DNA of 64,000 nt from NCBI RefSeq assembly GCF_018122655.1, contig NZ_JAGRQC010000001.1, positions 310,001 to 374,000 on the forward strand, read 5' to 3'. Position 1 is the stretch's first letter. Each line of letters begins with the position of its first letter. The stretch is from Stakelama marina (GTDB taxonomy: Bacteria > Pseudomonadota > Alphaproteobacteria > Sphingomonadales > Sphingomonadaceae). Of the stretch, positions 16,817-25,021 are shown in pieces. Both the position numbers and the translations under genes were made by a program. The notes under the pieces were generated by a model that did not search any database, was not told the origin of the DNA, and saw only the letters and a program-made list of their open reading frames with translations.

Positions 16817-18088
16817 ATGGTCAAGTTCAAGCTTAATAAGGCGAGCGTCGTGGTCGAATACGAGGCGACCATCCAAGGCGGAACTTGGGTGTGGGAGGAG
16901 ATCAAGAAGCGCGGTGAAGTAGAGATAAGTAAGGTCTTCACTTTCGAACGCGGCGACCTACTCGAGGAGCCGGACGATGCCGACGAACACGAGATCGACA
17001 GTTTCACCTATCGCTTCAGCCTGGCGCGGGGCGGGCGCAATTACTATCGAATAGCGGGTCGCAAGCTGGACATAGAAAACGATGTCTGGATTGCTAGGAC
17101 TGGCATTGATTGGCGGCGCAAGCTGTTCGTCGCCGAGCGCGACATTTCTATCTTCAAGCGGATCGCCAAGGTCATATCGCCCGATGAACCGATCATCGTC
17201 GGCGGTTCGCACGAGGATGCCATCCCCGCCGAGGTCTTCAAGGATTTGATTAAGCGGTTTCCCAACACGTACGAGTTGAACCGCTATGCCGAAGCTCGAG
17301 TCGCCGGCATCATTGGAGAATATATCGAGCCGCAGCGTGATTTTCGCGGGGCCTACGAGACCTACCTCAGCAAGCGAACGGCGCGGCGAGAACGGGCATC
17401 GCTGCGGGCGGACGAACTCATCGAGACCGAGATTGAGAAGTTCGAACTGGTGCGGGAGACACTGCGCACTTGGCTTAAGGCCGGGGATAAGAGCGAGGAG
17501 GAATGGCAGTCGCAACTCGTCGCAATCTTGCTGCTTATTTTCCCCAAGTATATCGCGGTTCTTGAGAAAGTGCCGATCGAGGACCGTTACACAAAGCCTA
17601 GCCGCGTCACGCATCGGCAGATCGACTTGGCTCTGGTCGACGTCAACGGCAACATCGACATCATCGAGATCAAGAAGCCGTTCGCCGACGTCTTGCTACG
17701 AAAGACGCGCTATCGCGACAATTACGTCCCGACGGCCGAATTCTCGGGCACGATCATGCAGGCCGAGAAATACCTTTTCCACTTGGGTAAAGGCGGACCG
17801 GCGAGCGAAGAGAAACTGACCAAGAAATTTTCGGCCAAGTTGCCGCCCGATTTCCAAATCCGCATCACCAATCCCAAGGCCATGTTGATTCTCGGCCGTG
17901 ACAAGAACCAGGACGGATCGCCTGCGTTCAACGCGGCACAACTGGCGGATCTCGAACTCATCAAGCGCAAGTACGCCAACATGATCGACATTATCACGTA
18001 CGATGACCTGCTGCGGCGTCTCGACAACATCCTCGCCTCGCTTCGCCGCCGCAAGGATGACGGACTGGATGCGATCGGCGAAGCGTGA
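16817..18088 (+). CDS. sduA: Shedu-type anti-phage defence nuclease (SduA, DUF4263)
   Basis: A 423-residue protein with a C-terminal DUF4263 nuclease of the PD-(D/E)XK fold. The core is visible as EEEWQSQLVAILLLIFPKY (226-245), D270 in RQIDLALVDV, E284-I-K286 in DIIEIKKP, then Q315 in GTIMQAEKYL and the distal PKAMLILGR strand (353-361). The first 200 residues are a separate N-terminal domain, variable across the family and thought to sense the trigger or control oligomerisation. Shedu is a single-gene phage defence system. It sits beside higBA and a recombinase, in keeping with a small defence island. No catalytic residue appears to be missing. Confidence 0.87.
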   Translation: MVKFKLNKASVVVEYEATIQGGTWVWEEIKKRGEVEISKVFTFERGDLLEEPDDADEHEIDSFTYRFSLARGGRNYYRIAGRKLDIENDVWIARTGIDWRRKLFVAERDISIFKRIAKVISPDEPIIVGGSHEDAIPAEVFKDLIKRFPNTYELNRYAEARVAGIIGEYIEPQRDFRGAYETYLSKRTARRERASLRADELIETEIEKFELVRETLRTWLKAGDKSEEEWQSQLVAILLLIFPKYIAVLEKVPIEDRYTKPSRVTHRQIDLALVDVNGNIDIIEIKKPFADVLLRKTRYRDNYVPTAEFSGTIMQAEKYLFHLGKGGPASEEKLTKKFSAKLPPDFQIRITNPKAMLILGRDKNQDGSPAFNAAQLADLELIKRKYANMIDIITYDDLLRRLDNILASLRRRKDDGLDAIGEA

Positions 18089-18128
18089 TCAAGTATCGCG
18101 TTCCAGATATGAGGTGAAACGCCGACAT

Positions 18129-18243
18129 AGCGGTCGTTCACCGCGCCAAGTAGGCTTTCTGATAGCGGTCATTCATTCATGCGAGCCGATTTGACATCGA
18201 ACGGCCGGTTATCAGTGGCGCCTGATGCGTAATTCCTGGCGGC
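18129..18243 (+). repeat. Degenerate intergenic repeats, copies 4a and 4b
   Basis: AGCGGTCGTTCACCGCGCC at 18129-18147 and AGCGGTCATTCATTCATGCG at 18164-18183. The second extends to about 18243 and aligns with 14512-14580 (shared blocks TTCATTCATGCG and CGAACGGCCG-TTATC). They fill most of the gap between the Shedu gene and the small membrane protein. Confidence 0.55.
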
Positions 18244-18325
18244 AATGTTGGGGTTGGGGGCGCTTTTGCCCAAGTCCGACTATATCGGCGCAAGCGGTTC
18301 GAGTGTAGAGGGCGCGAAACGACAT

Positions 18326-18517
18326 TTAGTCATCCGAAGCAGCCTCCTTGTTCTTGAGGTATCTAGAAAGAACGTCCGACGCCACCCAAACGACCGTCAA
18401 TAGTAGCGCTGGCGAATATGCCTGTTCGACGCCAATAATAAAATACGTGTACCAGAATGCCAGTGCTGCTCCGACTGAAAGTTTGGTCAGAGCCTCCAAC
18501 CTATCTGCCTGCGACAT
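18326..18517 (-). CDS. Small hypothetical membrane protein
   Basis: A 63-residue protein starting MSQADRLEALTKLSVGAA, with two hydrophobic helices (about residues 13-31 and 36-52: AALAFWYTYFIIGVEQAY and PALLLTVVWVASDVLSRYL) and a charged tail (KNKEAASDD). ATG 18532 is an alternative start five codons upstream. It resembles small phage or island membrane proteins in architecture only. Base composition is visibly less GC-rich than the surrounding core genes. Confidence 0.5.
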   Translation of the reverse strand: MSQADRLEALTKLSVGAALAFWYTYFIIGVEQAYSPALLLTVVWVASDVLSRYLKNKEAASDD

Positions 18518-18532
18518 TGGAAGCACCTCCAA

Positions 18533-18844
18533 AACGCCATGTTGATCGCGCTAGCGATGACGGATGAGATAGATAACCGCAATGTCGGCGCGTCCGGAAA
18601 GGCGGCTACCCGATTAAAATCTTGAAAAGCTGTGCCTCACCGGTCGCGTTGGGAGGGCGACGTTATCCGCGAACATTCCCGACGTAGAAGTCCGCGAAAC
18701 GGATCGCTGGAAGCTGCCGTCCGTTCATCGAACCCGTCAGTACCGTTGGATGGCCGGGACGGGTGGGTTGCGGTCCGGGCGCTTTTGCAGGCCAAGCAGG
18801 AAAGCGGACATACCTATCTTTGCGGCTGTCGGGCGGTCCGCAAT
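18533..18844. other. Intergenic region without a gene
   Basis: No convincing coding frame. Sequence around 18692-18735 (GGAAGCTGCCGTCCGTTCAT) resembles the degenerate repeat family of this island. Confidence 0.5.
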
Positions 18845-19663
18845 CTACTCGACGAGGGGAATACAGGCTTGTGTCAGCCAATATGTATTCGTCTCATCGG
18901 AGCACCAGAAGCCTTCAAACAGCCGATTGATCTTTAGGCCGTGTAACCCTTCATCCGTCCCAAATATCATAGTGTAAAAGCTGTCCCAGTGAACCCATGC
19001 GAAAAGCGAGCGATCGGGGGCGATTAAGCGCTTGATGCCATATTGCGGAAGCTCAGCCATACCGTCCCAGAGTTCGTCTCGCTCCATCAAACCGATGTCT
19101 ACTAATCGCTCGTCATCACCGAACTCATCTCCGACGAGAACGCTTTGGAAGCCAGCCTGTCGAAAAACACCCGCTAAGCTCGATTGCATCAGCGGCTGAA
19201 AGCTTCCTTCGTTCGGCGGAAATATCCGATTCCTAGAACAATATGAGGCAAGCCGATCCGAAGCGGCATTATCTGCGAGATCGTGTCGAAGGCCACCGAT
19301 GCTTGTTCGAAGCGCCCGATCAAGTTCGCAATGATTGGTGAAATCATTCTGCTGACACATTGTCCGCCAACTGATCTGTTGGCCGAAACGCTTGGACAGA
19401 CCATCGACTCCTTCCGGCTTGATCTCTTTGCAAGCCCGCCGCTTATCCGCTTCTTCGTCCATCCACTCCAGCAAGCCGAGTTCTGAGGGGAGCTTTGACC
19501 GTTCGAGCACCAACGTCCCGTATTCGCAGGTATTCGGGTCCAGCCCTTCCACGATGAAAAAAGGATGGAGGGCAACAAACCCGTGGGAATATACGCCGCC
19601 ATACCAAGGCATGATCGGGGTGTCATCAGGCGGGCCAAACTTGCCTCGATTAATCTTATCCAT
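18845..19663 (-). CDS. Hypothetical protein, possibly DUF2711-like
   Basis: A 272-residue soluble protein of unknown function. A central SWRTMCQQNDFTNHCELDRALRTSIGGLRHDL and a later FAWVHWDSFYTMIFG resemble, from memory, the DUF2711 family of bacilli; this is a weak assignment. There is no signal peptide or membrane helix. Many aromatic residues and five cysteines are spread through the protein. It lies alone in the accessory island. ATG 19663 is the longest start and has only a weak ribosome site. Confidence 0.62.
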   Translation of the reverse strand: MDKINRGKFGPPDDTPIMPWYGGVYSHGFVALHPFFIVEGLDPNTCEYGTLVLERSKLPSELGLLEWMDEEADKRRACKEIKPEGVDGLSKRFGQQISWRTMCQQNDFTNHCELDRALRTSIGGLRHDLADNAASDRLASYCSRNRIFPPNEGSFQPLMQSSLAGVFRQAGFQSVLVGDEFGDDERLVDIGLMERDELWDGMAELPQYGIKRLIAPDRSLFAWVHWDSFYTMIFGTDEGLHGLKINRLFEGFWCSDETNTYWLTQACIPLVE

Positions 19664-19744
19664 GTCTCGCTCTACACTTTGACCTGGTGTGATGTCAGCT
19701 TTCGGGCTTTGATCCCTGTAGAGTGAAGGTCCGGGTTTGGGGCG

Positions 19745-20050
19745 TCAGGGGACCTGATGCTCTGCCCGTTCAAAAAGCCAACCCTCGCCTAATACGTCCT
19801 CGCGCGGAAGCGGCTCGTTGCTACCTACGATGCATTCGTCCAAATCGCACTCGGGAAAATCCGCTGCAATTTCGGCGGCGGCCGTAGAGAGAGCATCGAG
19901 CGCATTATCGGAGAACGGCTTCTCGCAAATTGCGGTCAAGATGATGCGGTTACCGTCCCGCCGGACCTTGACCATGCGCACTTCGGGGTAAATCGCCCCT
20001 AGCAGGGCGCGCTGCGCTGAAAGCCTTAGATCGGCAGCTACGGGCGTCAT
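19745..20050 (-). CDS. Small hypothetical protein, immunity-like family
   Basis: A 101-residue soluble protein: LRLSAQRALLGAIYPEVRMVKVRRDGNRIILTAICEKPFSDNALDALSTAAAEIAADFP followed by an acidic segment. The pattern (AQRALLG..P..R.V.....G..I.........S....D..S.A..EI.ADFP) recurs in a family of about 95-residue accessory-region proteins that I recall as uncharacterised, sometimes beside polymorphic toxins. The frame continues upstream to 20344 without family-like sequence, so ATG 20050 is chosen, though its ribosome site is weak. Function unknown. Confidence 0.58.
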   Translation of the reverse strand: MTPVAADLRLSAQRALLGAIYPEVRMVKVRRDGNRIILTAICEKPFSDNALDALSTAAAEIAADFPECDLDECIVGSNEPLPREDVLGEGWLFERAEHQVP

Positions 20051-20383
20051 GCCTGTTATCGTAACGCCCTTCGGAATGTCCGCAATCGGGAAGTCCGCGA
20101 TCGACACCTCATGACCGTTAATGGGGCGTTTGCTGACGCTGGTGTCGATCACTTGGAACGGCAGCTTATGCCTCTTCGCGTTCCGAAGCTGCCGTTCCGG
20201 ATCGTCGAACTTCCCCGCCGCCCAGGCAGATTGGCAACGCCGTCCGCTTTCAGGCAATCGGCTGGCGAACCGCAATGACCGAATTGGGGGCGCAAAGCGG
20301 CCGATTATTCCGGAGGCTACCGGGCATGGCGCCAGCCGCCTCATTCTCCGCCCGCGGGGCAGGGCGGCCCGACCCGTGAGGGG
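20051..20383. other. Right edge of the first accessory region, no gene
   Basis: No convincing gene. A frame on the minus strand runs through this stretch into 19745 but lacks coding character. CGCAAAGCGGCCGATTATTC at 20291-20310 resembles the island's intergenic repeat family. Confidence 0.45.
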
Positions 20384-20944
20384 TCAGGCCGCCAGCCGGG
20401 CATCCTGTTCGTCTCCGCCGTGGTCCGGTTCGCTGCGCAGTTGCAGCGCATATTCTGCGCACGGCGTCCACGCATCGCGGCCGAGCGAATAGCGGTTGTG
20501 CGTGGCGATGGGCTGGAAGCCGAGCTTGCGCAGGACCTTGCCCGATGCCGGGTTGTCGACGAAGTGTCCCGCGGTCAGGCGCGGCACGCCGAGCGCGCGG
20601 GCCAGTTCGATCACCGCCAACCCCGCCTCGGTGGCGTAGCCGTTGCCCCATGCCGCGGGCGTGAGCCAATAGCCGAGTTCGTGCGGCCGATCGTCATGCG
20701 GGCCGAAGCCGATGCCGCCGATGATCGGCGCATCGTCGCCTTCGCGCGAACAGATGAGGAAGCCGGCACCTTCGCGCTTTTCGGTCGCGAGGAAGCTTTC
20801 GGCATCGCTCAGCGAATAGGGCCAGGGCATGCGGCCGAGCATGCGGGCGACGTCCTGATGGCCGATCGCGGCGGCGAGTTCGGGGGCGTCCTCGGCCCAG
20901 CCGGGCCGTAACGTGAGACGCCGGGTACGCATGAACATGGGCAC
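20384..20944 (-). CDS. GNAT-family N-acetyltransferase (RimJ/RimL type)
   Basis: A 186-residue acetyltransferase. It shows TRRLTLRPGWAEDAPELAAAIG at the start, then PIIGGIGFG, the ELGYWLTPAAWGNGYATEA acetyl-CoA loop region and NPASGKVLRKLGFQPIATHNRYSLGR, the arrangement of RimJ/L-like enzymes that acetylate protein N-termini or small amines. The substrate is unknown. ATG at 20944 and 20938 are both plausible. It is followed by a terminator shared with the L21-L27 operon. Confidence 0.9.
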   Translation of the reverse strand: MPMFMRTRRLTLRPGWAEDAPELAAAIGHQDVARMLGRMPWPYSLSDAESFLATEKREGAGFLICSREGDDAPIIGGIGFGPHDDRPHELGYWLTPAAWGNGYATEAGLAVIELARALGVPRLTAGHFVDNPASGKVLRKLGFQPIATHNRYSLGRDAWTPCAEYALQLRSEPDHGGDEQDARLAA

Positions 20945-21017
20945 TCTCCTCGTCGGTGCGTCCGCCCATGCCCGTCTTTGGTGACAGGATGACTACGGCC
21001 GCGGTGGAGGGAGCACG

Positions 21018-21053
21018 AAAAAAGGGAGCCGGGGTGACCCGTCTCCCTTTTTG
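21018..21053 (-). terminator. Terminator of the rplU-rpmA operon
   Basis: A GC-rich hairpin AAAGGGAG...CTCCCTTT with an inner CCGGGGTGACCCG part is flanked by A-tracts and T-tracts on both sides, so it can work in either direction. It lies 57 nt past the rpmA stop. Confidence 0.8.
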
Positions 21054-21109
21054 GCTGGTTCCGTCCTGGAACCCGGGTCACCCTGGTGGGCAACCCGGTC
21101 GGTTGCCCG

Positions 21110-21379
21110 TTATTCGGCGGCGTCCGCCATAATGTCTACCGACGCGAATTTGCGGCCGAGCTTGCCTTCCTTGAAGGACACACGGCCGTCGGTAAGCGCG
21201 AAAAGGGTATGGTCCTTGCCCATGCCGACATTCGTGCCCGGATAGAATTTGGTGCCGCGCTGACGCACGATGATGTTGCCGGCGACGACCGCTTCGCCAC
21301 CGAACTTCTTCACACCGAGGCGACGGCCTGCGGAGTCGCGACCGTTACGCGAAGAACCGCCTGCTTTTTTATGTGCCAT
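21110..21379 (-). CDS. rpmA: 50S ribosomal protein L27
   Basis: An 89-residue L27 with the conserved N-terminus [25 protein letters not shown], followed by [29 protein letters not shown]. The N-terminal tail reaches the peptidyl-transferase centre. It is second in the rplU-rpmA operon, 28 nt after rplU, and is followed by a strong hairpin. Confidence 0.98.
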   Translation of the reverse strand: MAHKKAGGSSRNGRDSAGRRLGVKKFGGEAVVAGNIIVRQRGTKFYPGTNVGMGKDHTLFALTDGRVSFKEGKLGRKFASVDIMADAAE

Positions 21380-21407
21380 TGTCTAAACTCCTCGAATCTC
21401 TTGTCGC

Positions 21408-21830
21408 TCAGGCCTTGTCGTCGGCCTTGGGCGCGGCCTTTTTCGGCGCAGCCTTCTTGGCCGGCGCCTTCTTGGCGGGCGCGGGCGCTGCCTTGGCCTC
21501 GGTTTCCTTGGCTTCCGCCTTCTTCGCCTTTTCGGCGCCGATCGCGGTGATCTTCAGGATCGTGTGCTGCTGGCGATGACCGTTGCGGCGACGGTAATTG
21601 TGCCGGCGGCGCTTCTTGAAGACGATGACCTTTTCGGCCTTCGCCTGCGCGACGATCTCGGCGGAGACGCTGAGGCCCTTCACGGCCTTCAGGTCGCTGC
21701 CTTCACCGGCGAGCAGAACATCGTCCAGCTTGACCGAATCTCCGGCCTCGCCACCGATCTTCTCGACGACGATCTTATCTCCTGCGGCAACGCGATACTG
21801 CTTGCCGCCCGTGCGCACGACTGCGAACAT
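21408..21830 (-). CDS. rplU: 50S ribosomal protein L21 with a long Lys/Ala-rich tail
   Basis: A 140-residue L21. The first 102 residues are a normal L21 ([41 protein letters not shown]). About 38 further residues form an Ala/Lys/Pro-rich, probably disordered tail with repeated PAKKA/PKKA units. Such tails are seen on L21 in sphingomonads and relatives. It is first in the operon with rpmA. Confidence 0.97.
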   Translation of the reverse strand: MFAVVRTGGKQYRVAAGDKIVVEKIGGEAGDSVKLDDVLLAGEGSDLKAVKGLSVSAEIVAQAKAEKVIVFKKRRRHNYRRRNGHRQQHTILKITAIGAEKAKKAEAKETEAKAAPAPAKKAPAKKAAPKKAAPKADDKA

Positions 21831-21967
21831 GGCCCTCTTCACTTCCAAATGCGTGTATCCGCGCGAAACCACTCTCGCGCGGAAATGAAGGCGCCAGCTA
21901 TGCGAACGAGCGTGGCTTGTCAACCGCCGCCCATGGGAAAATCGGGATTTTCGTGGCGCGCGCGGGC

Positions 21968-22348
21968 CTAGTGGCGATGTTCGCGGCGCAGGCGGTAGCG
22001 GCCACCCGCATAATCGTCGAACAGGCCGGTGATCGCGGGGTGGTCGACCGGTTCGTCGGTATCGTCGGCGACCAGGTTCTGCTGGCTGACATAGGCGACG
22101 TAGCTCGATTCCATATTCTCGGCGAGGATATGGTAGAAGGGCTGGTCCTTGCGCGGGCGCGCGCCCTCCGGAATCGCGTCGTACCATTCGTCGCTGTTGG
22201 CGAAGACGGGATCGACGTCGAAGATCACGCCGCGAAAATCGTACATACGGTGCCGCACGACATCGCCGACATTGAAACGCGCATGCGAAATCGGCGGCAT
22301 CGGTACGCCGGTGTCGAACGGATCGGACGGGGTGGGTTCGCCTGCCAT
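21968..22348 (-). CDS. hspQ: Heat shock protein HspQ (YccV-like)
   Basis: A 126-residue hemimethylated-DNA-binding/HspQ family protein; in enterobacteria HspQ is a specificity-enhancing factor for Lon. The domain is [27 protein letters not shown]...[28 protein letters not shown] 22348 is preferred because the upstream frame is not family-like. It is the last gene before tRNA-Ser. Confidence 0.92.
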   Translation of the reverse strand: MAGEPTPSDPFDTGVPMPPISHARFNVGDVVRHRMYDFRGVIFDVDPVFANSDEWYDAIPEGARPRKDQPFYHILAENMESSYVAYVSQQNLVADDTDEPVDHPAITGLFDDYAGGRYRLRREHRH

Positions 22349-22485
22349 GCCCTTTAATTTAGTGTTTCCGCAATTTCGCACAAGCACACACCTTGCAGGG
22401 GGCGATCTATTCCGTTAATGGCGCGCCCTCACCGACCAGCACCACGGGGCCATCACGGCCCGCAACCGGGTGCGAATCGCCTTGC

Positions 22486-22576
<91 letters not shown>

Positions 22577-22712
22577 CACCCTGTTTTCAACATCCATCGC
22601 GAATCGAAAAGGCCAGCTTTCTCTGGGGCTTGGGAGTGATTCGCGTACCCCTGCATCCACTCGCATTCGTCGATGTCCGAAGTTGCGTGTGGGAAAGTGG
22701 GAGAATTTCGGG

Positions 22713-23180
22713 ATGGGAACGCTTTCTCCGACCGGTGTCAAAGCCGGCGAAGCGGACCGGCCGTCTTGGCGACGGTGACGGGCTGTTTCTTGTCATCAGC
22801 ACTACCGACGCCAAGAGTTGGAGCTGCCGGGTGCAGAAACATGGCCGCCGGGATATTGGGCTTGGCAGTGCCTCGAAGGTGACGCTCGCACGCGCGCGTG
22901 AGCGTGCGCGCGAAGTTCGGAACATGGGTAGAGCAGGGGCTCGATCCGGTTTTCGAGAAGCGGAAGGCGGGCGGTATTCCGACGTTCCGCGCGGCGGCGC
23001 TTAAGGTGCACGCCGTCAACAAGAAGACCTGGCGCAACGAGAAGCATGAGGCGCAATGGTTGCGGGCGCTCGAACTGTTTGCGTTTTCGACGCTTGGAAA
23101 CATCCGCGTTTCCGAGATTACTGGCCCGATGGTCGGCAATGGTCTGGCTGAGATATGGCTCAGCAAATCGGAGACGGCGC
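22713..23180 (+). pseudogene. Decayed P4-type integrase beside tRNA-Ser
   Basis: Three frames together give an N-terminal phage integrase. The first part is GTLSPTGVKA, then in a second frame RLGDGDGLFLVISTTDAKSW, then after another shift TWVEQGLDPVFEKRKAGGIPTFR...KTWRNEKHEAQWLRAL and AEIWLSKSETAR. These are the DUF4102-type arm-binding domain and the start of the SAM-like domain. Frameshifts lie near 22740 and 22915, and the gene breaks off near 23180 without a catalytic domain. Its position after a tRNA 3' end is typical of genomic-island integrases. Confidence 0.82.
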
Positions 23181-23543
23181 GCGCACCTCGCCGCCGGCCA
23201 GTCGCGCACGCTGTTCGAGGTCGGGCCGGTCAATTATGCCGCGGGCTCGAGCGCAGGTCGTCGCCGTAGCCTTGCGGCGAAGAACGCTCGACAGACCGTC
23301 GTTTCAATGTCGCCGGCTCTGCCCGGCGATATCGCCTTGCGCCCCATACAAGCAACGCCGTGAACCTCGCCACCGCGTCGGCGCGAACGCCTTTGACCTG
23401 TGTCAACGCCGCCGGTTTTGCGGGTGATACCGCGCCTCATCGCCATCTTCGTTCCGCTGCATGGCCGGCACCGGCGGGATTTGGAGGCGATGTGTGATCA
23501 GCCATCGGCGCCGCGGTGCCGACATGTAAGGATGTTAGTAGTG
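23181..23543. other. Region without a gene after the integrase remnant
   Basis: No convincing gene; probably further decayed island DNA. AAGGA at about 23528-23532 may serve as the ribosome site of the following porin gene. Confidence 0.4.
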
Positions 23544-24944
23544 ATGACCCATTGCACGGCCAAACCGGCTTCGTTTGTTCGCCGTTCCCTGCTCGCCAGG
23601 GGGTGTTTTCCGGTATCGCTCTGCCTGTGTCTGGCAGCGGCGGGTTTCGCCCCGGCGGCCTCTGCGCAACAGGCGGCGAATGCTGCTGCGGATGACGGAT
23701 TCTCGATCGAAGGTTCGGTGCGTGCGCGCGCCGAGTTGCTCGACGGGCAGTTCCGCGCCAAAGGGCCCGATTACGAGGATATCGCGCTGTTCCAGACGCG
23801 CGTCGAGGCCAAATATCGCAGCGGCCCGTTGACGCTGGTCGGCGAGGTGATGGATTCGCGCACCTATGGCGAGGCGGACAACAGCCCGGTCCGCGTGGGC
23901 GAGGTCAACGCGCTCGAACCGGTGCAATATTATCTCGATTATGATCTGGGCGGCGCGCTGGGCGCGGGGTCGAAGACGCGGGTCAGGGTCGGCCAGATGC
24001 GCATGACGCTCGGTTCGCGGCGGCTGGTGAACAGCCCGCGCTTTCGCAACACGACCAACGCCTATCTCGGCGTGCGGGTCGACCGGAAGGGCAGCGACGG
24101 CAGTGCGCTGACGGCGTTCTGGACGATGCCGACGATGATCCTGCCGCGGACCCCGGCGAAGGTGTACGACAATGCGGTGGAGATCGACCGCAACAGCCTG
24201 GACCAGCAGTTTGCCGGGCTGTTCTATCAGCGCCCCGTCGCGGGCATGACGATCGAAGGCTATGGCTATTACCTCCACGAGGAGGACAGCCCGCGTTACC
24301 CGACGAAGAACCGCAACCTCTACACCACCGGCACGCGGCTGATGAAGGCGCCGGCGCCCGGCAGGGGCGATTTCGAGTTCGAGGCGATATTGCAGTTCGG
24401 CACCGCGCACCGCAGCGCCGCACCCGGCGATACGACGCCGCGCGACGTCTGGGCGCAGGCGTTCCACGGCGAGGTCGGCTATACCTTCGATCGGCCGATG
24501 TCGCCGCGCGTCGCGCTCGTCGCCGACTATGCCTCGGGCCAGGACGACAGCGACAAAATCACCCGGTTCGACAAGCTTTATGGCGCGATCTTTCCCGATT
24601 TCGCGCCGCCGGGACTGTACGGTCCGATGACGCGCGCCAATGTGTTCGCGCCCGGGATCGACCTGTCCGCCAAGCCCGGCAAGGGGCGGGTATGGCTGAC
24701 CTATCGCCTGATGCAGGTGCCCCAGCCCAACGACCTGTTCGGGCGCAGCGGCATCAGGAACGGCCCGAGCCACAATGCGGGGCAGCAGATCTTCGCCCGC
24801 GCCCGCTATCCGCTGATGAAGAATCTGCGCTTCGAGATCGGCGGCGCGCTGCTGTTCAAGGGCGATTTCCTGAAATACGCGCCGACGACGCAGAACCGCG
24901 AAACCACCCGCTACGCCTATACCGACCTCACCTTCACCTTCTGA
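23544..24944 (+). CDS. Alginate_exp-family outer-membrane porin
   Basis: A 466-residue exported barrel protein. The N-terminus has a signal peptide ending near PAASAQQ. The mature part contains SVRARAELLDGQFR, LFQTRVEAKYRSGPLTLVGEV, LNSLDQQF-like strands, FGTAHRSAAPGDTTPRDVWAQAFHGEVGY and a C-terminal TRYAYTDLTFTF ending in Phe, the expected barrel end. The alginate export family (AlgE/OprE-like) exports or imports diverse solutes, so no substrate is claimed. ATG 23544 gives an N-terminus MTHCTAKPASFVRRSLLARG. It is the first intact gene of the tRNA-Ser island. Confidence 0.8.
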   Translation: MTHCTAKPASFVRRSLLARGCFPVSLCLCLAAAGFAPAASAQQAANAAADDGFSIEGSVRARAELLDGQFRAKGPDYEDIALFQTRVEAKYRSGPLTLVGEVMDSRTYGEADNSPVRVGEVNALEPVQYYLDYDLGGALGAGSKTRVRVGQMRMTLGSRRLVNSPRFRNTTNAYLGVRVDRKGSDGSALTAFWTMPTMILPRTPAKVYDNAVEIDRNSLDQQFAGLFYQRPVAGMTIEGYGYYLHEEDSPRYPTKNRNLYTTGTRLMKAPAPGRGDFEFEAILQFGTAHRSAAPGDTTPRDVWAQAFHGEVGYTFDRPMSPRVALVADYASGQDDSDKITRFDKLYGAIFPDFAPPGLYGPMTRANVFAPGIDLSAKPGKGRVWLTYRLMQVPQPNDLFGRSGIRNGPSHNAGQQIFARARYPLMKNLRFEIGGALLFKGDFLKYAPTTQNRETTRYAYTDLTFTF

Positions 24945-24977
24945 GCGAGGTTTCGCACAAAAAGGCAGCGATCAACC

Positions 24978-25014
24978 GGAACTGCAGTGCCGCACCACGC
25001 GGCACTGCAGTTCC
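24978..25014. terminator. Strong bidirectional hairpin between convergent genes
   Basis: A perfect 16-bp stem (GGAACTGCAGTGCCGC and its complement) with a 5-nt loop lies between the porin stop (24944) and the nrdJ stop (25022). There is no good U-tract, but the stem is exceptionally stable. Confidence 0.72.
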
Positions 25015-25021
25015 TTATCGT

